From Antennarius striatus (taxonomy: Eukaryota; Chordata; Actinopteri; Lophiiformes; Antennariidae), in assembly GCF_040054535.1 (NCBI RefSeq), contig NC_090783.1, positions 2,561,501 to 2,625,500 on the forward strand: 64,000 nt of DNA, written 5' to 3'. The translations under genes and the position numbers were made by a program. Under the pieces are notes generated by a model. It did no database searches. It had not been told where the DNA came from and saw only the letters and a list, made by a program, of their open reading frames with translations. Positions 22,708 to 34,339 of the stretch are shown here, piece by piece. Positions within the stretch are counted from its first letter, which is position 1. Every line of letters starts with the position of its first letter.

Positions 22708-25535
22708 ATGATGTCCAGATCGACCCCATCCTATGTCTGCCTGACCCTCCTCCTCCTGTACTTCGCGGCGCACCTCCCTCCCACTCTCTCCTGCATAACT
22801 GGGACTCGTAACCAGTGCTTGTCTGCCCCCTTTGTCCCCGGCAACCACCTGGCGGGGTCAGGCTTTAACGTGCTCACCTCGAGGCGTGCAGGAGGTCGTG
22901 TGATTGACACACGTTCTTACCTCACACCAGCAGGCACATGTACTCTCTGCCCCAACCCTCTGCAAGGCAACAGACTCCAAAAAGTAATTTAATGACTGTG
23001 TATGGAATTTGATTTAATGTCTACATATTGAACGATTACAGAGAAGGACTCCGAATGGACTCTTGAATGTTCCCACTTTTGTTTTCAGTTGCCGGTTTCT
23101 GTGGTGGACTGGAGGGCTTTCGAGAGATGTAGTACGTTTCTCAGCAACAGACTGTACACCTCTGCCAGGTACGGTTTTTACTGTGTATGGACATGGACAT
23201 GCATGATGGGATTGTTAATAAGTCAAATTCTACTTGATTTTTTTTCTGTTCCAAAAGAGGTAAATATTGTGACTTGACATTTATTTCAAAGCTTTCCTTT
23301 GCGGATTCAGATTCATAATTTCATCACTGAATGTTCAAATGATTTGATTTGTATTTTCTTTGAAAATATCGTCATGGTGACGATTATTCATGTGCGCTTT
23401 GTGTCCACAGTTTACTGGCAGAACACTTAGCCCTTTCTGACAGCAGAGACTGGCAGGTAGTAAAAACTTCTGTCAAAACAGATGTAACATAGACTACTAT
23501 ATACTGTATATACATACATACATACATACATATACATATATATTTATATAACTTAGGGGCATACAAGAAAATCAAGTGGTGTGAAATTTGTATTAATTAA
23601 TCGCAATAATATCTTTTATATTTACATACAGTCATAAACATTTTTTTTTATCAGGTTGGCCTTGATCTTAGAAGGTATGCTCGCCTGGATTTGGGGGCAA
23701 CCCGTTCCTCTCAATACTCCTTTGCTGCAGCAAGGAGCAGAGAGGACCGCTACACTTTCAGCACACACTGGTTGACCTGCATTCACTACCGGTAGGATGT
23801 GAGCCCCCCCCCCCCCCCCCCCAAGACAAAAAGCGTCATAGTTCATATCAGTTTATGAAGGGGCCATCAGGGACATAATTCAAGATATACTTCTCACACA
23901 CACATATGAAATAAAACACATTCACATATCCAACTGAAATACTCTCACACATGTGTGTAAGAACATTTCTGTAGTGTGTGTGAGAGCAGTTCTGCTGCAA
24001 TGTTCTGCTGAAATGCTCTCACACACACTACTAAGATGCTCACACACACACTGTTGTAAGTGTGTGTGGTATATTCTGAATTATGTCCCTGACGGCCCCT
24101 CATGTCAGTTCGTATCTGCAGGTCCCAGACTGTGTTGTCTTTTTGTCCAGGTACCGTGTGTCAGACTCGGCTCCCCTCACCAGTGCCTTCAGACGGAGTC
24201 TGGCGGCCTTGCCCAGTTCCTACACCTTCTCCACCAGGAACCAGTACAGACGGCTCATAGAGATCTATGGCACTCACTATATCCGCCAGGTTGAGACTCA
24301 CACCTTCACACACTTGTATTACCATATATTCTTCCCCTCCACAACATTTCATTCAATGTACTCTTAGTTTTTTCTCGGGGGGCGACTGAGGCGAGTGACA
24401 GCGACGCGTACGTGTTTGTCCTCACTGAACAACCTCACCCCAATCCAGGTGTGTGCAGCACATGTGCCTTGTGAAGCTGGTGAACACAAGTACTAACATC
24501 ACCATCCTGTTCTGCTCTCTAGGCACACCGCTGCTTAACAGCCGGCCTCAATAGAGCCTTGGGGAAGCCTGTACAGGACAGTGCGCTGAGGGGTTGTACA
24601 GCTGTGTTACAGAACCGGGATATTGCCACTTCTTTCAGGTTTGGTCTCCACCAACAACAAACAAGGGTGATAGGAGGCAGATCCTGGTCAGGAGGGCTTT
24701 CCCTCACTGGTAACAATGCCCAGGACTTTCAGAATTGGCTGAGTACTCTCAGGGATGTTCCCGATGTTGTTCGGTTCTCCGTAAGACCATTATACGAGCT
24801 GGTGTCAGACCGAAGCAAGAGAAGCGGATTGAAGACTGCCATAGAGGAGTATATAGCGAGCTTCGGCATCATTCCTCCATCCACACCACTGCCTTGTGGC
24901 CTACCAAATGTGAATACTAACTGCTGTCCCACACGAACATGGCGGGCAACTCTGTCGGTCACCATCGTCCGAGCCTGGGGTCTGAACGGCCGTGGTATCC
25001 GTAGAACGAGGGGGTGCGTAGAACACAATTCAAGATTCAGAAGGAAGGGACATTTAACACAAATAAATGCAATAAATTGATATCAGTGGCTTTCCTACTT
25101 CCAATTCACAGGTATGTTAGGATGTGGTATGGATCCTTCAACTACAGGACTCGCACCATAAGAAGGGATAACAGCCCACATTGGAACGATCGTGTTAATC
25201 TTGGCGAGGTAAATTTATAGTCTTAACCTGCTCAAAAGTGAGTGCCGGTCAGAAAAGCACACATTTCACCAGAAGCACAGTGTAGATTATTGGTTAAAAC
25301 TTTGCTTGTATTTTTGAAGGTTGACACATACTTTGCTTTGAGGATTGAAGTGTGGAATGACCACTGGCCTAGAGATGAGTTCCTGGGGTCCTGCACGAGA
25401 AGACTGCAACAGGGGACCAATAGAATCACCTGTTCAATCCAAAGGGGGGGCATCGAGATCATATACACAATGACCTGCGATTGGCACCTGACTGGAAGCA
25501 GATGCAACGCGTACCTACCCTCTCCAATAAGATGA
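22708..25535 (+). CDS. prf1: Perforin-1-like pore-forming protein, copy B (MACPF + divergent C2)
   Basis: Nine coding exons (22708-22983, 23089-23168, 23411-23456, 23655-23791, 24151-24289, 24368-24448, 24523-25013, 25112-25208, 25320-25535) give 520 residues with intron positions matching copy A, so the two arose by tandem duplication. The start follows TTCAGCC as in copy A. It has a signal peptide ending near PPTLSC, a MACPF domain with [28 protein letters not shown] and YGTHYIRQ followed by [14 protein letters not shown], and the same shortened Cys segment NTNCCPTR. The C2 domain reads [13 protein letters not shown] and [13 protein letters not shown], so positions that bind calcium in mammalian perforin are mostly replaced by Arg, Asn and His. 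The gene is open throughout and well spliced. Intron 4 carries an inserted MITE. Confidence 0.92.
23511..23540. repeat. (TACA)n/(TATA)n simple repeat
   Basis: ATACATAC-type tetranucleotide run in intron 3 of perforin copy B. Confidence 0.85.
23861..24104. mobile_element. ~240-bp MITE with long terminal inverted repeats
   Basis: The left end GGGGCCATCAGGGACATAAT and the right end ATTATGTCCCTGACGGCCCC are inverted, with one mismatch in 20 and continuing similarity on both sides. The interior has clustered (CA)/(TG) words and no coding potential. Flanking TATCAGTT and TGTCAGTT may be a diverged 8-bp target duplication, which would suit a hAT origin; that part is inference. It sits in intron 4 of perforin copy B. 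Confidence 0.75.
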
Positions 25536-27240
25536 GGCATGACAGAAATGACTAATGTCTTTAAATGCAACCAATCAAATAGCGTCACATGGTTCAAGTT
25601 GTATCCGTTTTTGGGCTGGTATTAATTAGAGGTGTAGCGTTTAATTCATATATTCCACATGCTTCACTTATAAATGTGCAGATTTGTATGGGTGTCTCAG
25701 TTGAATTCAGTTGCAGTTTGGTATTCCTACATATTTATCACATAAAGTGACTTCTCAGCCAGTTTCTGAGGTCGTAGTGCTTTTTGATCAGGTTTAAAAC
25801 TTTGCTGGAGGGGGACACGCCGGGAAAGAGATTTGGCTTTGTCATTAAATTGGTTCGGTGCGGTTTATTTCCTGCATCTGTGTTCAAAACTGTCATTAAA
25901 GGTACATTTTTGTGTCATCTTATACCAATGAATAAAATAAAGCCTCTCCGGAGCAATTTTTATGCTTTTGATAATGGAGTGCATAAAATTACAGCAACAT
26001 ATTAATGATCAAAATATGGACTCATAGCCAATACTTTGACTTTCTTCATTTTTTCCTTTTGAATGACGACATAAACACCTATCCAGCTACACACAGAGGT
26101 CCCTCTTAGCCAATGGGATGCCAGGATACTAGGTAAGATCCAATGGCAGAGCAGCTATAAGAATGTTGCGTTCAGGAACCTTTGGGAGCTGCGAGTAGCA
26201 GCCCATACTGTATTTTTGCCTTTCGTTACTGGAAATTTCTTTCGTCACTAGAGGCAATATTTTCATGTTGAGGCGTTTCGTAAGTAGAAAATTTCGTATA
26301 TAAAGACATTCGTAGGTAGGTCGGGAGATATTATTATTATTATTATAATTACACTTTTACATTTGATAAACCTTTGGTATAAATATGACCTAAATCATCC
26401 AGTATTTCTCACACTGCCAATCTTAGCCAAAAGGCCGATAAGGCCTACATGTTGCTAGATGCTACTAAGCTAACAACTACTAGACTAATAGCTAATGCCC
26501 ATTGTGGAGCACAGCTAGCTTGTTTAGCTAGGTGAGGCATGGCATAATTAAATAAGGCTTTCTTATTTTACTGCAAACGTGGATTAAAATTTGACCTACA
26601 AAACCACAAACATCACTTTAAATGTAAATTAAATTAAAATTTAAGGTAAAAAAAAATTGCTTGTAAATATAAATTGGAAATGGCAATCCCCATCCGTCTT
26701 CTAACATTCTTAGTTTCATAAATTTGAAGGAATTGTATTCGTAAAAAATATGACATTTATAATATAATACAGATAATAAACGCGTTTTAAAGAAAACCAC
26801 AAGTGTTTCACATTTTTATGGACATGTTAATTCTTTATGGTTCTTGCTCCCTGTTGTCAAGGTTTCCTGTGCGGCGTTTACGCACTCTGTAAAAACCAGC
26901 TCCCGCTGTGACCGCTGGATTCCTTCCTCTCATCTTTGGGAATGCCAATTTATTTTTATTTTTTTCCAAACGAAACCGCCTGGAGACGGTGTGATCCTCT
27001 CCCCCACCACCTCCCCGTCCACACCGGACACGCTGTCTTGACACACGTGGATCTCATTTGCGGGACTGTGTGGCGTTAAAGCCTTGACAGCACCGCAGTT
27101 TCCGTAGAGGAAATGATGGAGAATGAAAGTTTCTGACGCCTCTCAGTTGTTGTTTTTTTCCCCGGGACTATTAGCAGTAGAACTGGAGATCATTGTGCGT
27201 TTTTCGTGTTTTGCTCATCTTCATCTTAACGCGTTGATAC
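25536..27240. other. Intergenic region downstream of the perforins
   Basis: No gene is seen. It includes an interspersed repeat (26085-26325), an 18-19 base antisense match to the 5' end of U2 snRNA (26420-26438) and, toward the right end, CCAC-rich sequence likely belonging to the promoter of the next gene. Confidence 0.55.
26085..26325. repeat. Interspersed repeat, probable nonautonomous DNA transposon
   Basis: Runs such as GAGGTCCCTCTTAGCCAATG, GCGTTCAGGAACCTTTGGG, TACTGTATTTTTGCCTTTCG and GTTTCGTAAGTAGAAAATTT belong to a repeat I recall from fish genomes whose outer ends read 'cttacgaa...gtaccac'. Here the right end is decayed. Family not assigned. Confidence 0.55.
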
Positions 27241-27247
27241 CGTGAAG

Positions 27248-27280
27248 ATGAAAAAACCTGCATGGATTTTGGATTCATAG
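27248..27280 (+). promoter_or_regulatory. Upstream ORF in the 5' leader of the mucin-like gene
   Basis: A ten-codon frame (MKKPAWILDS, stop TAG) precedes the main ATG at 27306. A second out-of-frame ATG at 27289 overlaps the main start and stops early in exon 2. Both could lower translation of the main frame, if the transcript includes them. Confidence 0.5.
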
Positions 27281-27305
27281 GGTCTGAAATGTCTCAGGAT
27301 TGGAA

Positions 27306-30300
27306 ATGCAGCTCCACGCATGTTTGTTGCTTTTTATTTTCACAACAGGTAAGGAAATCTGTCCGGTCCTGGCCTCCTTTTATTATCACTAATAATAAAC
27401 AGCCTTTAAATGGGAGCTAAAACTCTTTCCTTTTTATCATCGTCTACTGCTGTTACATGAAGTCAAACAATGTAGTTTGTGGTGGAACGAGACTAATCTG
27501 AAGGTAATGACCCAATAACATCAGGATGCCAGAGTAGGGAGTGTTTTTATCCACGGAAACGACACAAAATAAATCGGTATAAAATTCAAAATAAAAAGAT
27601 ACAACTACTTACTGTGTTTAAAATTTATTTATAAGCCAAAATGGACAGTTTGTACAGTTTGTGGCAGCTTCATTGCCTCACGCGAAACCCATCAGATGAT
27701 TAAAAGTCTAATAATAAAGGTGGACACTAGGGAGAATTTCCAATTGAACTTTTTTAAGTGATTATTTTGGCCTTTTTGCATCATTAGTGTAAAATGACTT
27801 GAAACTGGAAATCAGTTCGCTCCTGTAATGCAGTTCATCTGTCCTGTTATGCTGACAGACCCTCACTCAATTATCCTGCTTATTGAGTTAGTATGTTTGT
27901 GTTCACTCCCCGATCACAAGTTTGATCTGATTATTATAATTTTTTGTGTCAGTGAAGGCATGTAAAGTGCTTTTTGTTAACAGTGGCAGAAGAATATCAT
28001 AGTGTAGCCGTGGAAACCTGTTGAGAAATCCAATTCCTTATCTAGACTGAGAGACCGAGATATTTGTGTGGCGATTTCCATTCTGTCCTTTCTCACCCCG
28101 TCTCTTTCTGTTTCTGTTTGTTCCTCGTCTTCCAGTCCAGGAAAATGAGAGTACCCCGTCAGATTGGGAGTCCACGACACATCCGGGCCGAGACCTTTTA
28201 CGTTCGTCTCAGACAGGAACCAGCTTCTCAAGAACCGCATCCATTGGTCAGGACGTGGTGAGAAGGACGAAAAGCGGCAGCCGAGGTCCGGAGGAGTGGA
28301 CTTCTGGGACCCGGTTTATGTCTAGTCCCTCCTCTCAGGACCAGGGGCTGCTGCACCCCACGTCACCCCGTCAGGGACTCTCCACGGCTGGGAATGCCGA
28401 TAGGGAAACTATCTCTTTTCCTGAGGAAGGGCCGAACAATCAAACGGAAACATCTGGAGCTGCTCACCTCGCCGACGGTCCTGTGTCTGCTAGAGAGAGA
28501 ACACACCCTTATTTTCAGCTAACGTCCACCGCGCACACACAGTTTGACACATCGCACTCAGCAAACACAGAAACAAACACACACACTGAGATCCCACAAA
28601 CCCAGATGGGCTCAAAACACACAACAGCCAGCGGCACAGAAATGCATGAATATACCAACGCTCAGACCCCTGAAATATCTGCAACAACGCGAGCTTACCC
28701 AACCGTGTCCCGCTCCAGTGTCCCAAACTTCACCCCTTCTAAACCAGAACTGCCTCCCTGGACGACACTGGAGAGTCTCACCATGGCTAGCCCACCCGTT
28801 GGGGCCGTCAGTGGGTCACCTGGAGACACGTTACCCCACTCCTGGAGAAACCAGAGAGGCACAGACCAACTGGACGCCAACACGACCTCTGCTGTCACTT
28901 CCGACCTTTTAAAGTCGCCGACCGAACCCCAACAGAGCGACTTGAGTACCCCACGCACCGACACCGAACCCACTCCGTCATCACTTTCACAGGAACCCAA
29001 CGAGATCCATCCATCCTCCACCTACATCACAGCGTCTGACGCTGACACTGCCACGCCAAACATTCACCAGACTGACTCACGGACGTCCGCCGCGTCAGAT
29101 GGTATCGGTCACACCTTTGCGATGGTGTCCGATGATGAACCTCTGAACACAGAGAGGCTTCAGTCTCTCTCGTCTTCCCCAATAACTCAAACCAAATTTC
29201 CCCAGAGCGCGGTACCTTCCCCTCTCACATCCACGTCAGACGAGACGACTACCAACGCCATCCCGTCGTTGCCTGGCAGCCAAGGCGTCTCTGATCGGAC
29301 TGTGACGGGTTCTTCTACACCAACGTCACGGATGTTGGGCGACATGGTCCAGAACTCGGCTTCACCTACAGGACTCACTGCTGACACTGAACCTCACACA
29401 CGACATCCGACTTTGACACTCTTATATGACCACTCACACTCAAATCCACTGACTCCCACTCCGCATTTGTCATCCAGCACATCCGTAAACGTATCTACAT
29501 CTTCTCACACACTCCAGACACACATGGGTACCACACACCGCACCCGATCGTCATCGCCGTCGCCCCCCGTGACCTCCGAACCTGCCATCCACGCACCACT
29601 CATCGACCACACCACCACGCTCACTCCCACACAGACGCCAACCATCAAGTCTACAACGTCACACACAACTCTTGCAACGTTAGATCATCCAGACACACAA
29701 AGAGACACCGGTCTGGAAGGAGTGGAGAAAGACCAGGAGATTTTGAATCACAGCAACCCAACCACATCAACTCCTACTGCTGGACCCACAAGCCGGACAA
29801 GACCCCATCCCGTTCAGGAGAACCCAACAGCAGTCACGCCTCCTGCACCGGCCTGGAGCGCCACAGCTACTCCAATGCCGCCCAAGGTCTACGTGGTGCC
29901 AGATGAGCCTGCGGCCATCAGAGGTGTGTTTGTGTGAAGTTGCCTCCACCTGCGAGGAGGTGTTATTGTTTTCCTTGTTAGTCTGGATTACCCAGAAGCA
30001 CATATGACGGGGAAGAAACAGTTAGGTTTTGGAGAGGATGCAGATAAACGGGCAAATGAAGGCTTATTTTACTTTGATATTTAACAAAAAGAGCTTTTTT
30101 TAACCTATTTTCATCAATTGCACAAAAATGTCTTTTAGAACAAACACCCCTTCTAATAAATCTTTTTTTTAAATATATATTTTGTAATCAGAAACAAGCA
30201 AGACAAACTGATACAACGCTCATTGATTCATACCAAGTAAATTAAATTAAAATAAAAACAAAAAATAAGAATCAAATCAGTCAAAACGGAACAAAAAGCC

Positions 30301-32155
30301 AAAGCATGTACATAAAAATCAGTAATTGACACAAAGTGTAACCCAAGTCATTGTTTGATTTGCAAATATAACCCAAGTAAAATAAAAATAAGATTATTAA
30401 AAAAAGAATAAAAAATTAATGTTCTAAATAAAAACAATTGTTACATCATCATCTGACTTTCTCTTTCCTTCTTTTGCGTTTTGCTGTTAAAGCCTTTTTG
30501 TTCATGAGTTTTGTTGTAACTGAGTCCTTTTCTCGTTCTGTCCAGTGGAGTCCATCGATCTGTTGCTGCAGATCGTCGTTGAAGACTCCACATCTGCTTC
30601 AGCTTCAGGCCTGGAGGAAGATGCTGCTGCTTGGGTGAGGGCTTATATGAAGACACGCAGACACAAACATGGTAATGAACATGTTATTACAATTGATTTA
30701 GTAACTGCTGTTGTCATTTTCTTATATATTTCAGCTGGAACCAAACCTCCAGAGAGCGCCGGGGTTCGACAGGCTGCTGGGAGTCTGGAGCAGGTGAGGG
30801 TCTACAGAAAGAGATATCGAGGAGCCGTAGAGCTGTTATTTGACATTAAATCATAAACTAGTTTGGTAATTTACTATGTTTTTATAAATTAATTTGTGAT
30901 CAAATCCGTCCTGACATTCCTGTAACTCAGCCATCCCATCATTCACTGCCCTGCTGTTCTTCCAGTGGCCACGCCGTGCAGACGCTGGTTCGGTTTCAAA
31001 CCAGCGGTGCCCTGCGGTGGATCGGCTCCAGCGGACCCGCCTCACTGCTGGAAAGAACGGGATTGGCTCAAGCTCTGCGGGAGGGGAGGAGCTTGAAATC
31101 GTCCGTAATCACCAACATCACGCTCGGAGGTAGGTTTGAGAATTTACAGAAATAAATGCAGCACGCTATGTGTGCTCAGCGGTTTGTTGTTAGAAGGGGA
31201 ATTCCAGTCTTAACTTAATAACTAAATTGACCCAGTTAAAGGCAGACTGGAGTGAACACAACTCTGGTAGACTGTAATCTGATTCATGTGCCCTCATCAC
31301 TATTAAATCTATCACTGTAGTCATCCTGCTGCTCTGGTCTAGTTTTGTCCTTGAACATCTCATCCTTCCAGGCCTGCAGGGTGAAGTGTGTGACTGGTTG
31401 CTGCAGTGTCAACCTGGCTACAGGTGTGTGTCCCGACCTGGAGCATCAAACTACAGCTGCTCCTCCATCTGCCACTTTGACCACTGCCACCACCACGGGA
31501 TCTGCACACACCACCCGGGTCAGTTCCCAGTTTGCCGGTAAGAACCCACAAAGGAACCCGTTTTCTGTCATTAAGTAGTTTTTTAGGTGTCATGCATCAA
31601 CCTGTTGGTCTGTGTGTGTGTGCTAGCTGCCTTGTAGGACAAGACTTCTGGTTCATGGGTCAGAGGTGTGACACCAGGATGACTCACGCGCGCCTGGTGG
31701 GAAGTTGCCTCGCCATCTTACTCATCATGGTGACTCTGATCGGCGTTCTGGCGTTTGTGGCGGTGCGACGCTATCGTGCCGTTCTGATCCAGGCCAAAGT
31801 GGATCAGACTCGGAGCAGGTAGGCACCCACTCAGTGTTCAGTGAGATCATGGCTGCAATTACAGTCGTGACCACTGGGTGGCGCATAGTCAAGTAGATCT
31901 TCACCCACTGAGGTAAAAGCTGTGATGTGGACTCACACACTGGATGTGCAAATAACCATTCAGTGCAATAAATAAATAAGAAACTGTGAACTGAACTGTG
32001 TTGCACCACGTTAATCTGGTCTTTGCTGGAATGTTTTATTAAAGTAGAGTTAGATATATTGTAACAAAAGCTTCTTTATATTCCTCAATTTTTTTTTTGC
32101 AGCATACTCGGATGAAATGAAACAAATACAACAAACGTTGCTCATCCCGTGTGTG

Positions 32156-32204
<49 letters not shown>

Positions 32205-34091
32205 CGTGCATGCATGTGTGTGCGCGAAGCTATCGCAGGTTCAACCATTTCGACGAGCTGTCGGGACGTTTCTGGTTGCGTTCGTGGGCGGGGTCGGCAG
32301 ATTCGCTCGACAACCCCGCCTTCACACGCTCCGACGAGTTACTGCACCTGCGGACGCTTGACCGCCCCTGCTGTTACCATGACGACACGCTGTCGCTGCC
32401 CTCCACTTGCCCCAGTCATGGAGCCCGCATCAATACGATCTACCTGCACAGGTGAATGCGTGCATCCGAAACGCATATTATAATATGGATGCAATATCCG
32501 CAGCGTTAAATCGACTCCCGTTCAAGAAGCATCAATTATAGACAGACGCAAAATCACTGTCCCCTTGTGTGTTAGATTTATTGGCTAAACATGCTATGCA
32601 TCAGCTGTTTGAAAAAAAACGGATGAATCCGAACGATTTCAATCGATCAGCGCAACAGTTTTGGAGTTTCTTTCCACATTAACACAAAAAACTGCTTTTA
32701 AAGATTCAGCCTCCCACATTAGAGTGCAAGTCAGATGTTGGTGAAACGCTCTGCAAACCTTCACAGATTTACTTTTTTTTTTTTTTGCTAAGGCCTACAT
32801 TTGCATAAAGTCCATGCCTGAGGTCCAGTTCTGACCCAAAATGCAACAAAAGCTGAATTTAGTCTTCTCGGATCCACCAGGATGAGACCCTGATCGTTCA
32901 GGGTTCTGCTCTGTGGAGCCAGGTATCTAACTTTGTACTTGTGGCGTTTGTGGCTCAGCAATTCATCCGGAGGAGGAAGAATGATTTGCTTCTCGGGCCA
33001 CTAAATAAATCAGAGGAGAAAACGTCAGAGGAAGATGAATCATCCATCTGTAGGTCTACATCAGAACTTCTAAAAGTTCTGCAGACTTGGCTCAAACCTG
33101 CCGTCTGTGGGCAACAGAGCAATTTGGAATCAACCTTGAGAAGCACTGAAGTTGCTGGGAAACCTGTCAGCAAACAAAGTTGCTTATGTACACATCCAGC
33201 GCTGATATTACATTTCAAAGACACTGAGAACACTGGTTTTATTCTGACCTCATGTTTCTGGCCGAGAGATGTTCATTCTCCTGACGCTTCTATAAATACT
33301 CCGAGAACATCTATGGAAAATATTTGACTCTGTTGCGTCTAATTGCTTCACTGTGTTCATCCTGCAGGAACTGAGATGTATTGATATCTGAAAAGTGTTT
33401 TAAAAAAAAAAGACCTGTGTAGCTGAGTTAATATATATTATTATTATCACTCTATTATTACTGATTTAGTAATGATTGATTTTTAAATTTAAGAGCACAA
33501 TCAAGACCATTTAGTGACATTAAACATCATGTGTGGAAGAAATGCGTAAAAACAATTTTAAATAAAGTGAATATTTAAATAAATTGTAAATATATAATAT
33601 AATTCAAGATCAATTAATGGAGTACATTCCTAACCTTTACTTTTGGTTATTTTTTGTCCATATCTGTTTTAACAATCTATAAATGCATGCTTGTAAGTAT
33701 GTGTGGATTTGTTAATGCCCCTTGGACCTTCTGCCCCCTGCAGCTCTCAGTACGGGTGGAGGGGGAGTGAGGTGAGCATGGGGGACGGCGTGCTGGACTC
33801 GGGTAAGGCCAGCGACCTGTCTGTCTGCAGCTGGCCTGTGGAACCCATTCACTGGACTCCCTTCCCACTCCTGCAGCAGCTGGCCTCCCACAGGACTCCC
33901 CCGGTGAGTGTTCACATTTAATTAAAAGCGATCCTCAGGCTTTAGCGGAGGAACACGCCCTACTTCCCTATCTTCTAATAAATTCTTTGCTCTGTTGTTT
34001 CCCTTTTTGACACCAGGTGAGGATGTCACGACCACGCTCCTACTGCGAAGGCATGGAGCTGGTCGACCTGGGGAGGAGCTGGACGGCTTGA
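27306..34091 (+). CDS. Single-pass mucin-like membrane protein with SEA-like and EGF-like modules (unnamed)
   Basis: Ten exons (27306-27348, 28136-29923, 30546-30634, 30735-30793, 30966-31129, 31372-31537, 31627-31818, 32230-32451, 33744-33903, 34017-34091) give 985 residues in one closed frame. A signal peptide (MQLHACLLLFIFTT) is followed by about 600 Ser/Thr/Pro-rich residues in one large exon, a likely O-glycosylated mucin stretch. Residues about 611-715 resemble a SEA domain (IDLLLQIVVEDS...LVRFQTSGALRW). Next is a Cys-rich/EGF-like module (CDWLLQCQPGYRCVS... CHFDHCHHHGICTHHPGQF ... CRCLVGQ ... QRCD). One membrane helix (SCLAILLIMVTLIGVLAFVA, about 796-815) precedes a 165-residue tail with YRRFNHFDEL and SLDNPAF. 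The layout resembles IMPG-type proteoglycans and transmembrane mucins. I cannot name the ortholog. Confidence 0.85.
29924..30545 (+). other. AT-rich intron 2 of the mucin-like gene
   Basis: About 620 bases of AT-rich intron with repeated AAATAAAAT words. No coding or RNA feature is seen. Confidence 0.7.
32148..32222. repeat. (TG)n tract forming the acceptor region of exon 8, mucin-like gene
   Basis: A TG-rich run (TGTGTGTTGTGTG... TGTATGTG...) extends to the GCGCGAAG acceptor used by the exon at 32230. The frame requires this acceptor (AG|C TAT CGC). Confidence 0.9.
32452..33743 (+). other. Intron 8 of the mucin-like gene
   Basis: The longest intron of the gene after the first. It holds an open frame at 32941-33327 with no recognisable similarity or splice support, and otherwise AT-rich sequence. 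Confidence 0.6.
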
Positions 34092-34326
34092 CATCAGAGA
34101 TGAAGATGACTCAAATCTGGAATCAGGACTTAGTTTGTGCCGACTTTCTTTTTAATGACTGGTGTAACAGAACGTGTAAATGTGTATATAAGTGTAAATT
34201 TTCTGTCCCATTTAAATTTCACCCTGTTTCTATATGGTCATTTTGATCAGATGTAAGATACACTGTAAAAACTGAAATATAAAGAGGCTGTAAATGTGTG
34301 TGACACATGGCCTTATATAATGATCT

Positions 34327-34332
34327 AATAAA
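34327..34332 (+). terminator. Polyadenylation signal AATAAA, mucin-like gene
   Basis: Canonical hexamer about 235 bases after the stop codon at 34091. Confidence 0.65.
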
Positions 34333-34339
34333 TCCAAAG

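Noticed and set aside
23807-23822. Poly-C run suggesting a telomere or i-motif element
   Set aside because: A simple C homopolymer in an intron with no supporting structure.
32941-33327. 128-codon open frame in intron 8 of the mucin-like gene
   Set aside because: No recognisable similarity, no splice signals linking it to neighbours, and the flanking exons join in frame without it.
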